Source: an uncultured Clostridia bacterium (lineage in GTDB: Bacteria; Bacillota; Clostridia; TANB77; CAG-508). From it: a stretch of DNA of 64,000 bases. The DNA lies in assembly GCA_934169725.1 (NCBI GenBank), contig CAKPOF010000001.1:372001-436000 (forward strand), written 5' to 3'. Below the pieces are notes generated by a model. That model searched no databases, was not told the DNA's origin, and was given only the letters and a program-made list of their open reading frames with translations. The translations under genes and the position numbers were made by a program. Position 1 is the stretch's first letter. The number at the start of each line of letters is the position of its first letter. Below are positions 44,770 through 52,877 of this stretch, piece after piece.

Positions 44770-45714
44770 ATGAGTAATTTAACGAAATATATAGAAAAAG
44801 TAAAGGAATATAAAAAGCAAAATAGAGATATTTCAGAAGAAGAATTAATTAGATATGTTTATTTAGATTTAGGAAAAAGATTTTCGTTTGATTTGAATTT
44901 TTCTTTTGGAAATACAAAAACAAAGAAGAAAATATATGCTAATAGTAGAGATATGGAAAATTTAGAAGATGCAATGCAATCAAATATAGTTATTTGTAAA
45001 TCTGTATCTTATATAGTTGAGTACATATTAAAAAATTTAGGAGTGAATATTAGAACAATAGTTGCTCCTAATGATGAAAGAAAATGTCCACATATGTATA
45101 ATATAGTAACACCAGAAGAAGGTGAAGAATATAGTTTAGATTTACAAGAAGATATAGAAAATATACAGACACATTCATTTACAAATAATTATGGATTATC
45201 AATTAAACCTAATAGCGCACCAGTAATTAGTAGATTTAATATTGAACAAATGGATAGAAAATTAGGATTTATAGATGATGAACATTATTATTCAGATGAG
45301 TATTTGTATTTATTAAAATCTGATATAGGAAATTTTACAGATTTTGCAGAAAAAGCTAAATTTATATTAGAAAATATAGATATTTATGAAAATAAAAATA
45401 TTCAATATGCAGAAAGAAAGTGGCATCATGAAAAACTATTAAAGGAATTATTTTCAAATAAAGAGTTAAATAAAATACACATGATAGATTGTTATCAAGG
45501 AGATGGAGAAAAAAGACAATATAAAAATTGCATTGTTGTTGAAAGAGCAAAAGGAACAGATGTTTACATGTATTCGATACAACAAAATCGATATTGTAAA
45601 ATGACAATACAAGAATTTGCTGAATTGTGTCAAAATGGATTAGTACCTTTACAAGGAATACCAGGATTAAAGCAAGCACTTCGAAATTTGAAGCAAGAAA
45701 ATAAAGAGAGATAA
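44770..45714 (+). CDS. Possible transglutaminase-like cysteine protease (314 aa)
   Basis: No family is recognised with certainty. The middle shows SNIVICKSVSYIVEYILKN (Cys near residue 77), then ERKCPHMYNIVTPEEGEE (His near residue 114) and YSLDLQEDIENIQTH (Asp near residue 126). This Cys-His-Asp order and spacing is that of transglutaminase-fold peptidases. An N-terminal helical region (YIEKVKEYKKQNRDISEEE) and a C-terminal domain ending GLVPLQGIPGLKQALRN flank it. No signal peptide is present, so it is cytoplasmic or exported by another route. A TTAGGAG ribosome binding site is present. The gene stands alone before a truncated MITE-like repeat. Confidence 0.55.
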   Translation: MSNLTKYIEKVKEYKKQNRDISEEELIRYVYLDLGKRFSFDLNFSFGNTKTKKKIYANSRDMENLEDAMQSNIVICKSVSYIVEYILKNLGVNIRTIVAPNDERKCPHMYNIVTPEEGEEYSLDLQEDIENIQTHSFTNNYGLSIKPNSAPVISRFNIEQMDRKLGFIDDEHYYSDEYLYLLKSDIGNFTDFAEKAKFILENIDIYENKNIQYAERKWHHEKLLKELFSNKELNKIHMIDCYQGDGEKRQYKNCIVVERAKGTDVYMYSIQQNRYCKMTIQEFAELCQNGLVPLQGIPGLKQALRNLKQENKER

Positions 45715-45750
45715 AAAATAATATAAGATATATGATTACTGAAATAAAGT

Positions 45751-45873
45751 GATTACAATTCACAGTTAAAAATAAATCGTTTTTTAATTTAATAATATAT
45801 ATTTTCTATACCTTGGTGTCGCAAACCACGCATTAAAAATACTAGTATGTAGGCACTTATTAACGTTCGTTTA
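45751..45873 (-). mobile_element. MITE-like repeat, truncated copy F
   Basis: The left end GATTACAATTCACAGTT and the core CTATACCTTGGTGTCGCAAA are clear. After ACTAGTATGTAG a segment is deleted, the text resumes at CACTTATTAACGTTCGTTT and then ends, so the right arm is missing. The promoter of the following operon begins 18 bases later. Confidence 0.75.
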
Positions 45874-45890
45874 AATATAAATTTACATAA

Positions 45891-45919
45891 TTGACTTTGA
45901 CGCAATAATTTGATATAAT
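45891..45919 (+). promoter_or_regulatory. Promoter of the Ycf46-like/DUF1257/radical SAM operon
   Basis: TTGACT and TATAAT with a 17-base spacer give a near-consensus promoter and a leader of about 70 nt. Confidence 0.75.
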
Positions 45920-45997
45920 AGTAAACATAAAATGTTGTATTGCTATAGATGAAAATTCACTATAGTACAATTTAATAATAAATAAGGAGGAAAAAAT

Positions 45998-47596
45998 ATG
46001 AACGTTTTATCAGTAAAAGAATGTGTGCGAGCAGGGTATTCAGCAGTTGTTATTCAATCAGCTGAAGAAAAACGGGCGCTACAAGAATGTTTAAAAATTG
46101 CAAAGGAATGTAAAAAGGAATTATATTTATGGACATGTACAAAAGGTTTTGAAAAAATTATTAGTTCTAAAGAAGGAGAAGAAGAGAATTTCTATAGTCA
46201 AAGTGAAGACGATGATTGCATAGACCCACAGGATGCATTGTCAAATTCTTTAAATTTAAATGAAAAAAAAGGAGATTATATAGTATGTCTTTTGGATTTC
46301 CATCATTATATTGATAGACCAGCTGTACTTAGATCAGCAAAGGATACATTTGAGGAAGCAAATGGATTAGGAATTTGTTTGGTATTTATAAGTAATCAAT
46401 TTAACATCCCAATAGATTGGGAAGATGTTGTAGTATCTATAAATTTAAATTTACCAAATAAAGAAGAGTTGAAAGATTGTCTTTGGAATATGGTAGATAT
46501 GTGCAGAAATCAATTGGAAATTAATAATGAAAATGAAATCGAAAGTTTAGTAGATAAAGCTGCTGAAATTACATTAGGATTGACTATGACACAGGCAGAG
46601 AATGCTTTTGCAACTTCATTTTCTAAAAAAGGAACAATCGATTTACAAATAATTAGTGAAGTAAAAGCACAAATTATTTGTAAGAATGGACTGCTTGAGT
46701 TTTACAATGTGGATAATAATATCCAAGTTGGTGGAATGAATACACTTAAAAATTATACTAAAAAAAGAATTTTAGCATATTCAGAAGATGCTCAAAAATA
46801 TGGTTTACCATTTCCAAAAGGGATTTTATTAGTAGGAATACCAGGCTGTGGAAAAAGTTTAGCGGCAAAAGCATTAGCACAAACATGGAATGTTCCGTTA
46901 ATCAAATGTGATTTGGGAAAATTTTTTGGTAGCTATGTTGGAGATACTGAAACGAATACTAGAAAGGCTTTAGAAACTGCAGATGCAATGTCACCATGTG
47001 TCTTATGGATTGATGAAATTGAAAAAGCGCTAGGTGGTGTTGGTTCTGGAGGAAAAAATGATTCTGGTGTTTCATCTAGAATGTTTGCCACTGTTTTAAC
47101 TTGGATGCAAGAGAAAAAATCATCTGTTTATGTAATTGCAACAGCAAATAGTATTACATCATTACCTCAAGAACTTTTAAGAAAAGGAAGATTCGATGAA
47201 ATATTTTTTGTTGACCTTCCAAATAAAAAAGAAAGGGAAGAAATTATTAAAATTCAGATTAAAAAGAAAGGTAGAAAACCTGAAAAATTTGAGATTGATA
47301 AAATTTCCGAACAAAGTGAAGGGTTTACAGGTGCTGAAATTGAAGAAGCTGTAATATCTGCATTATTTGATTCTTATGCTGATAATGCTAGAGAACTTGA
47401 AAGTTCAGATATTATTAAATCTATTAATAACATTAAACCAGCATCTAAAGGTATTATGAAAGCAACAGTGGAACAATTACAGGAATGGGCTAAAAATAGA
47501 GGAATTCCAAATGCAAATAATAATGATGAAGTTGAAGAAACATTAGAAAACATTACAACACCTAAAAAGAAAAGTGGACGTAAATTTTTGGTTTAG
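45998..47596 (+). CDS. Ycf46-like AAA+ ATPase
   Basis: The 532-residue protein has an N-terminal domain of about 250 residues with VIQSAEEKRALQECLKIAK and YIVCLLDFHHYI, as in the Ycf46 family. A single AAA+ module follows: Walker A GIPGCGKS (280-287), Walker B CVLWIDEIE (334-342), sensor ATAN (391-394) and an arginine finger in RKGRFD (395-400). FTGAEIEEAVISALFD marks the lid. The tail is basic (TPKKKSGRKFLV). Ycf46 proteins are known from plastids and cyanobacteria with little functional data. It starts an operon whose next gene is a Ycf35-like protein. AAGGAGG precedes the ATG. Confidence 0.87.
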   Translation: MNVLSVKECVRAGYSAVVIQSAEEKRALQECLKIAKECKKELYLWTCTKGFEKIISSKEGEEENFYSQSEDDDCIDPQDALSNSLNLNEKKGDYIVCLLDFHHYIDRPAVLRSAKDTFEEANGLGICLVFISNQFNIPIDWEDVVVSINLNLPNKEELKDCLWNMVDMCRNQLEINNENEIESLVDKAAEITLGLTMTQAENAFATSFSKKGTIDLQIISEVKAQIICKNGLLEFYNVDNNIQVGGMNTLKNYTKKRILAYSEDAQKYGLPFPKGILLVGIPGCGKSLAAKALAQTWNVPLIKCDLGKFFGSYVGDTETNTRKALETADAMSPCVLWIDEIEKALGGVGSGGKNDSGVSSRMFATVLTWMQEKKSSVYVIATANSITSLPQELLRKGRFDEIFFVDLPNKKEREEIIKIQIKKKGRKPEKFEIDKISEQSEGFTGAEIEEAVISALFDSYADNARELESSDIIKSINNIKPASKGIMKATVEQLQEWAKNRGIPNANNNDEVEETLENITTPKKKSGRKFLV

Positions 47597-47615
47597 ATTG
47601 AAGGAGGAATATACA

Positions 47616-48200
47616 ATGAGTCATTTTACAAGCATTACAACAGAAATTAGAGATTTAGAAACATGTAAAGAAGCTTTGAAAAATATGGGATTAGAGTTAC
47701 AACCTTTTGGAAGGTGCCGGTTTTATTACGGTGACGTACAGAAAGAAAACGTAGTTAGACTTCCAGGTGAATATGATATGGCGTTAGAACAGCAAAGCAA
47801 TGGGGCATATTCAATTACTGCAGATTTTTTTAATGGACATGTAGAAAAAACAATTGGTTACAGAGGCTGTATTCTTTTAAAAGAATATGGCGAAAAAGAA
47901 TTAAAAAAAATGTGTAAAAAAATGCATTTAAGTATTTCTACAAATGTTAAAGAAAAAAACAGTTTTAAGGTTAAAGATCCACAAAGTTCAAGTGCTGGAT
48001 ATATGATAGTAACATTTGATGAAAAAGGTAACATTAGTTTTAGTCCCAAAGGTATTAAAGGGAAAAAATGCTCTAAATTTTTTAAATTAGAGGAAGCTTT
48101 AGGAAATGTATCTAAAAGAGAATTTTTGCCAGAATATTATGAAGATAGAGAAAATGTTAAAGCAAAAAATAAAAGAGAAAGAGTGAGGACAGAATATTGA
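47616..48200 (+). CDS. DUF1257 (Ycf35-like) protein
   Basis: The 194-residue protein begins MSHFTSITTEIRDLETCKEA, the signature start of DUF1257, the family of plastid Ycf35. The N-terminal half contains GYRGCILLKEYGEKELKKM, and the C-terminal part is charged and basic. The start is ATG 47616 behind AAGGAGG; the frame extends upstream into the ATPase gene without a start signal. The stop codon overlaps the next ATG (TGATG), so translation of the radical SAM protein is coupled to it. The function of the family is unknown. Confidence 0.85.
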   Translation: MSHFTSITTEIRDLETCKEALKNMGLELQPFGRCRFYYGDVQKENVVRLPGEYDMALEQQSNGAYSITADFFNGHVEKTIGYRGCILLKEYGEKELKKMCKKMHLSISTNVKEKNSFKVKDPQSSSAGYMIVTFDEKGNISFSPKGIKGKKCSKFFKLEEALGNVSKREFLPEYYEDRENVKAKNKRERVRTEY

Positions 48201-49564
48201 TGAGTAAAAAAGTAGCTTTAATTGTGTGTAATGATATGCATATGGATATAGCAAATGCCAATAGTATTCTTAATCATATTTTACAAGATAGGGATAAGCA
48301 AATTGTTTGCGATTATACAATTGCTGATACAGTGATTATTCTTACCTGTGCTTTTGGGCCAGGTAAGATGAACTCTGTAAGAATAATTGCAGATGTATGT
48401 ATTAATGCAAAAAAAGATGCAAAGATTATTGTAACAGGATGTTTAGTAAAAATTGCAAGTGAAGAATTAAAAAAGATTTTAGGTATCGAAGTAATAACTC
48501 TTGATAAATTGCTTAAGTCTTTTAATAAAGTTTCAAAACCACGGAATTTAGTTCCACAGAATAAAGTTATTATTTCTACAGGATGTTTGCATAAGTGTTC
48601 TTACTGCGTATATCCTCAGATTGTAGAAAAGTATAAGAGCAGACCAATTCAAGATATTTTAAGAGATGTAAGTGAATTGGATAAAAGTGAGTCTACTATA
48701 TATATAACTGGGGCACAAGAAACATCAGATTATGGAGTAGATTTGTACGGAACAAGAAAGTTTGCAACATTAATGGATAAGATTGTAACAGAATTTCCAA
48801 ATAGCAAGTATGTTATAGGATGGTTTCATCCAGCAGGATTGACAAATGAAGTCATAGAAATTATTTGTAAAAATTCTAACATTGTTGAAATTATGTTGCA
48901 TATTCAGCACGTATCAAAAAATATATTAGAAAATATGAATAGAACACCATTTGATATTACGGAAAGTAAAATTCGTATTTTGAAACAAAAACGTCCAGAT
49001 TTAGTTATTTCTACTGAAGTAATAGTTGGATTTCCGGGAGAAACATTAGAAGAATTTAAAGAGCTTGTAGCAGTTCTAGATAAAGGATATTTTTCTGATA
49101 TTGGAGTAGCTAGTTATGAACCGGTATTAAAAACTAAAGCAGCTGAATTACCTTTACAGATTCCAGATTCTGTTAAGAATGAAAGGATGGAATACATAAA
49201 AAATAAGTATTCTGCAACATGTTATCCTGCGGATAAAAATTCATCTAATTCTATTATGGATGAATATATTAATAGTATAAAAGTTCTAAGAAAATTTCCT
49301 AGAAATATATTAATATCAGATTGTAGACAAAAATACAATTTAATAGCAGGGATAGATACAGAACAAAAATTTCAATTTTATTCTCAATTTAATTATGTGT
49401 TTATGTGTATAAATAATGCACGAAGTGAATTTGATATTAAAAAGAGTATGAAAAATTTTGAAATTTATACTGATGAAGCAAAAAAAATATTTTTTGAAAT
49501 TATTAATAATGGTAATTTTAAAAAAGCTTTAAAAGACAGGGCTAAATGTTTATTATTAAAATAA
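48200..49564 (+). CDS. MiaB/RimO-type radical SAM protein, atypical
   Basis: The 454-residue protein keeps both halves of a methylthiotransferase. Cysteines C10 (VALIVCNDM), C50 (ILTCAFGPG) and C81 (VTGCLVK) fit the N-terminal iron-sulfur domain. C129, C133 and C136 in STGCLHKCSYCVYPQ are the radical SAM cluster. STEVIVGFPGETLEEF is the usual conserved block. The C-terminus is not a clear TRAM domain (ILISDCRQKYNLIAGIDTEQ and onward). It is much diverged from the window's MiaB, so its substrate is probably different, perhaps a protein encoded nearby. The ATG overlaps the DUF1257 stop. Confidence 0.82.
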   Translation: MSKKVALIVCNDMHMDIANANSILNHILQDRDKQIVCDYTIADTVIILTCAFGPGKMNSVRIIADVCINAKKDAKIIVTGCLVKIASEELKKILGIEVITLDKLLKSFNKVSKPRNLVPQNKVIISTGCLHKCSYCVYPQIVEKYKSRPIQDILRDVSELDKSESTIYITGAQETSDYGVDLYGTRKFATLMDKIVTEFPNSKYVIGWFHPAGLTNEVIEIICKNSNIVEIMLHIQHVSKNILENMNRTPFDITESKIRILKQKRPDLVISTEVIVGFPGETLEEFKELVAVLDKGYFSDIGVASYEPVLKTKAAELPLQIPDSVKNERMEYIKNKYSATCYPADKNSSNSIMDEYINSIKVLRKFPRNILISDCRQKYNLIAGIDTEQKFQFYSQFNYVFMCINNARSEFDIKKSMKNFEIYTDEAKKIFFEIINNGNFKKALKDRAKCLLLK

Positions 49565-49594
49565 ACTTTTGCTATTTGCGAAAGGAGAATAAAA

Positions 49595-50383
49595 ATGGCA
49601 AGACGACGGCAAATTATATTTCCTAACAACGAAGTAAATATTAAAAAAACAATGGATGTAAAAGAAAATGTTGTTAAAAGAAGTGAAGAACAAAATAATG
49701 GGACATCAGAATATATGGCAGAAGTTGAAGAAAAAAATTTTGATCATGAAGAGCATGAGGAAATTAGAGTAAGAAGATCAACTTTAAAAAATATAATTAT
49801 GGATAATGACTATTTTGATGAACCAGGATTGGTAGGTGTTTTTGGAAAAAATTACAAAGAAGAAATGGAAAGAGCGTTTGATGAATTAAAATACCCAAGT
49901 GAGTATCTAATATTAGAAAATATTGACACAACACAATGGATTCCAGGTGTAGATATTTATTCTATAATTTGTGCTGTATTGCTTAATTTAGTATATAGCA
50001 ATACAGCAATGAGTGAATATCAGAGAAGATGGTATATAGGAGAACTAGGAAGAATTTCAAGTGCAACAGATGTGTCTTTACAATATGAATACAGTTCTAT
50101 AGAGTGGCTTAAAGCTTTAAGTGAAAAGTTGAAAGTGGATGAAATGATAAAAAATGTATTAAATTATATTGTTAGAGATTTTCGTTTGTCAGTAATCATA
50201 CCAATTGATTTCGGAGTCTCAGAAATTAACGATGGGATACTGCGGAAACTAAATAAAATACGAACTCGTCAAGTGACATTTGTTGTTGGGTCGTTTATAA
50301 ATATGAACATAGTAGATGCAAATCTAGGTAATTCTTTATTTTCATCTTATTTTAAGCGCTATAATATAATTAATGCTGACTGA
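49595..50383 (+). CDS. Unknown protein ending the Ycf46-like operon (262 aa)
   Basis: The 262-residue protein begins with a basic patch and short motif, MARRRQIIFPNNEVN, then an acidic linker (EVEEKNFDHEEHEEI). A folded domain follows from about residue 85 (MERAFDELKYPSEYLILENI, YSIICAVLLNLVYSN, RRWYIGELGRISSATDVSLQ). It is 30 bases downstream of the radical SAM gene with AAAGGAG, so it is in the operon, and a strong terminator follows. A similar N-terminal motif opens the 395-residue protein at 51541. The family is not recognised; it is a candidate partner or substrate of the operon's enzymes. Confidence 0.65.
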   Translation: MARRRQIIFPNNEVNIKKTMDVKENVVKRSEEQNNGTSEYMAEVEEKNFDHEEHEEIRVRRSTLKNIIMDNDYFDEPGLVGVFGKNYKEEMERAFDELKYPSEYLILENIDTTQWIPGVDIYSIICAVLLNLVYSNTAMSEYQRRWYIGELGRISSATDVSLQYEYSSIEWLKALSEKLKVDEMIKNVLNYIVRDFRLSVIIPIDFGVSEINDGILRKLNKIRTRQVTFVVGSFINMNIVDANLGNSLFSSYFKRYNIINAD

Positions 50384-50418
50384 AATCATAAATTATTCGT
50401 AAACTAAATATTAACAAT

Positions 50419-50462
50419 AAAAAAATAGTGTAATTATCAAATAATAATTACACTATTTTTTT
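50419..50462 (+). terminator. Strong terminator of the Ycf46-like operon
   Basis: AAAAAATAGTGTAATTAT pairs perfectly with ATAATTACACTATTTTTT around a short loop. Confidence 0.9.
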
Positions 50463-50502
50463 ATATATTGATACTAAAGTCATTGCCAATGTACATAAAT
50501 AT

Positions 50503-50531
50503 TTGACAAAAAACACGAAACATAATATACT
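50503..50531 (+). promoter_or_regulatory. Promoter of the coiled-coil gene cluster
   Basis: TTGACA and TATACT with a 17-base spacer, 34 bases before the chosen ATG. Confidence 0.65.
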
Positions 50532-50565
50532 AATAATACTTTGTTGTAAAAGGATGATAAAAAAT

Positions 50566-50874
50566 ATGAGAGATGACAATATAAAAAATTATAAAAAAAT
50601 TAAGGAATTTGGTCAAAAATTAAATGAATTAAAACCGTATATAAATAATGAAGAAATATTTGAATTTATTCAAGAAGACTTTGAAGAAATGAAAATGATA
50701 CAAACAAATTTAAATTCTAAAGGACTATTAGTAAAAGCATTTACAGAAAAAGAAATAACTAATGTAAAAATATCATTAGGCAAAAATGTGGGTGTAAATA
50801 TAATAAATGTATATAGAATTATAGAAAATGAATTAAATACATGGAGAAATATATTTTTAGAGTTGAAAGGATAG
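50566..50874 (+). CDS. Unknown helical protein (102 aa)
   Basis: The start is set at ATG 50566 after AAAAGGATGAT; the frame is open further upstream but that part overlaps the promoter. The 102-residue product is almost wholly helical and charged (KNYKKIKEFGQKLNELKPYI, FIQEDFEEMKMIQTNLNSKG). No motif is recognised. The next gene starts eight bases after its stop, so three unknown genes form one operon. Confidence 0.6.
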   Translation: MRDDNIKNYKKIKEFGQKLNELKPYINNEEIFEFIQEDFEEMKMIQTNLNSKGLLVKAFTEKEITNVKISLGKNVGVNIINVYRIIENELNTWRNIFLELKG

Positions 50875-50882
50875 GATAAAAA

Positions 50883-51509
50883 ATGAATGAAGAAAAAAGA
50901 ATTAGCAAAGTAGAAGAAGAAAAAAATATAGACAAAGAAAATAATGAAAATGTAAAAAAAACAATAGACATTATAGGAAAACATATAGATTCATCTAAAA
51001 CTCAAGAATATTTTAATTTTATAAAGGAGATTAGAAAATATCGAAAAAAAATAAATAAGAAAAAACAAAAACTAAAAAAGTGTAATATGTTGGAAAATGC
51101 ATATTATGAAAAAAATGGTGCTATAAATACGGAATTTAAAGATATGGTAGAAAATTATCCTATGAATAAAATAGATCCATGGTTTTGTAGTTATTATAGT
51201 GGTTCTGGAATAAATCAAAAATATATACCATACAATTTTGAGCCTGGAACAGTAGCATGGTATATTAAATGTGGAAATGAAGCAAAAAGATATATTGAAC
51301 AGAAAATTTCAAGTTGTAGTCGCGCAAGAGCTAAGATAGGAGAAGAAAAGATAAAGCTAAACTTAGAATTTATCAAAGAACATTATATTTTATTAAATAC
51401 ATTAATTATGACAGATATATTAGAATATTATGATAATGAATTAGAATATTGGAAAGGTTATTTAAAAGAAATAGTAGAAGAAATTGATAGAGTAGAGGAA
51501 CTTGAATAA
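50883..51509 (+). CDS. Unknown coiled-coil protein (208 aa)
   Basis: The N-terminal 75 residues are highly charged and predicted coiled coil (KEIRKYRKKINKKKQKLKKC). A central segment with aromatic residues follows (IDPWFCSYYSGSGINQKYIP), then long helices (EHYILLNTLIMTDILEYYDN, ELEYWKGYLKEIVEEIDRVE). AAAGGATAGG lies before the ATG. No family recognised. Middle gene of a three-gene unit. Confidence 0.62.
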   Translation: MNEEKRISKVEEEKNIDKENNENVKKTIDIIGKHIDSSKTQEYFNFIKEIRKYRKKINKKKQKLKKCNMLENAYYEKNGAINTEFKDMVENYPMNKIDPWFCSYYSGSGINQKYIPYNFEPGTVAWYIKCGNEAKRYIEQKISSCSRARAKIGEEKIKLNLEFIKEHYILLNTLIMTDILEYYDNELEYWKGYLKEIVEEIDRVEELE

Positions 51510-51540
51510 AATATTTTAGAAAGTAAGGGTGAAATAAAAT

Positions 51541-52728
51541 ATGCCAAGAAAGATACAATTTCCAAATAGAGATGGAAAGGAAAAAACTCCAATAATGGAG
51601 AAGTTCAAAGAGGAAGCTAGAATAGAAGTTTTAAAAAATATAGATGAAGAAATATGTAGAATGAAAGAAAAGGCTGAAGAAGAAATTGGTGAGATGAAGA
51701 GAAATGCAGAATTAGAATTGGAAAAAAAAGAAAAGGAAATGAAAAAAGCAGTAAAACAAGAAAAAGAAAAAATAAGTTTGGAGTTTATGAAAAAAAAACA
51801 AAATTTAGAAGATGAGATAAAACAAGAGTGGGAAAAAATAGAAATTGAAAAAAAGAATAATAATGAAAAATTAATGAAAAGAGAAAAGGAATTAGAAAAA
51901 TTTGAAAATCAAATAAAACGAAAAAATGAAAATATTAAAGAACAAATAAAAAAAGCTAATTTGGATACCGCTGAATACAAAATATTGTATGACGAAAATG
52001 AATATTTAAAAAAAACATTAAAGAAATATCAAAATGAAATAGATATGATAAAAAAAAGACAATTAACACAAAGTAAAAGTATCAATAAAGATGATAATAG
52101 TATGTTTGAAGAGAGTATATTTGATAAAATTAACAAAGAAGATATAACAAAAATTGGTCAAATAATTTTAGGTGAAAATATCAGTAAAAATAATTTCGAA
52201 AAATTATCAAGTCGTTATAATGATGAACGAATTTTTTCAGATGGAATATTATTAGAAAATGGTAATAAAACATCAATAATTGTTATACCAAACGAGGAAG
52301 AAAATAATAAATATGAATTCTACTCAAATATGCCCGTTATCACAAAATATAATTTACTTTGTATTGCCAATTTTTGTTTACAAATATACAAAGTTGATGT
52401 TAAATTACCAGAAATAGAGAAAAATAAAGGGATATCATTAGAAGCTCTTTTATATAGCGAGGAAGAACCAACAGAATTTAAAAATTGTAATTATGAAGTG
52501 TTGAATCCAAGTACATACAAAATGAAATATGATAACAAGCAATTTACAAATTATGCTCTTTTGGCAATTGCAATGTACAATGATTTGAATTGTTCAAAAA
52601 AAAATATTTCAAAGAAAAAATTAAAAAAAGTGGAAGAAAAAGCCTTAATAGAAAGTTTAAGATTATCTGGAAACAAAAATTTTATAAATGATATTGATGA
52701 TGATGTGATTGAGCAGGAAGAAAGATAA
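51541..52728 (+). CDS. Unknown protein with long coiled coil (395 aa)
   Basis: Residues 1-14 read MPRKIQFPNRDGKE, a motif shared with the start of the protein at 49595. Residues 20-175 are a long coiled coil of Glu/Lys repeats (KAEEEIGEMKRNAELELEKK). A globular domain follows from about 195 (DITKIGQIILGENISKNNFE, TSIIVIPNEEENNKYEFYSN, MPVITKYNLLCIANFCLQIY). No enzyme motif or membrane segment is visible. Last gene of the cluster; a terminator lies about 80 bases later. Confidence 0.62.
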   Translation: MPRKIQFPNRDGKEKTPIMEKFKEEARIEVLKNIDEEICRMKEKAEEEIGEMKRNAELELEKKEKEMKKAVKQEKEKISLEFMKKKQNLEDEIKQEWEKIEIEKKNNNEKLMKREKELEKFENQIKRKNENIKEQIKKANLDTAEYKILYDENEYLKKTLKKYQNEIDMIKKRQLTQSKSINKDDNSMFEESIFDKINKEDITKIGQIILGENISKNNFEKLSSRYNDERIFSDGILLENGNKTSIIVIPNEEENNKYEFYSNMPVITKYNLLCIANFCLQIYKVDVKLPEIEKNKGISLEALLYSEEEPTEFKNCNYEVLNPSTYKMKYDNKQFTNYALLAIAMYNDLNCSKKNISKKKLKKVEEKALIESLRLSGNKNFINDIDDDVIEQEER

Positions 52729-52806
52729 GTATTTTTATGTAATATAAAATGAATATTGAAATAGTTGGTAATTTATATATTATTAGTTATTAAAATTAAT
52801 TTTATA

Positions 52807-52846
52807 AAAGCATATATTGAATCAATAAGATTTAATATATGCTTTT
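52807..52846 (+). terminator. Bidirectional terminator before asnB
   Basis: AAAAGCATATATT pairs with AATATATGCTTTT around a 13-base loop, then a further T; convergent asnB ends about 30 bases on. Confidence 0.7.
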
Positions 52847-52877
52847 TGCATAGGGGGTAAAAACGATTACATTAAAC

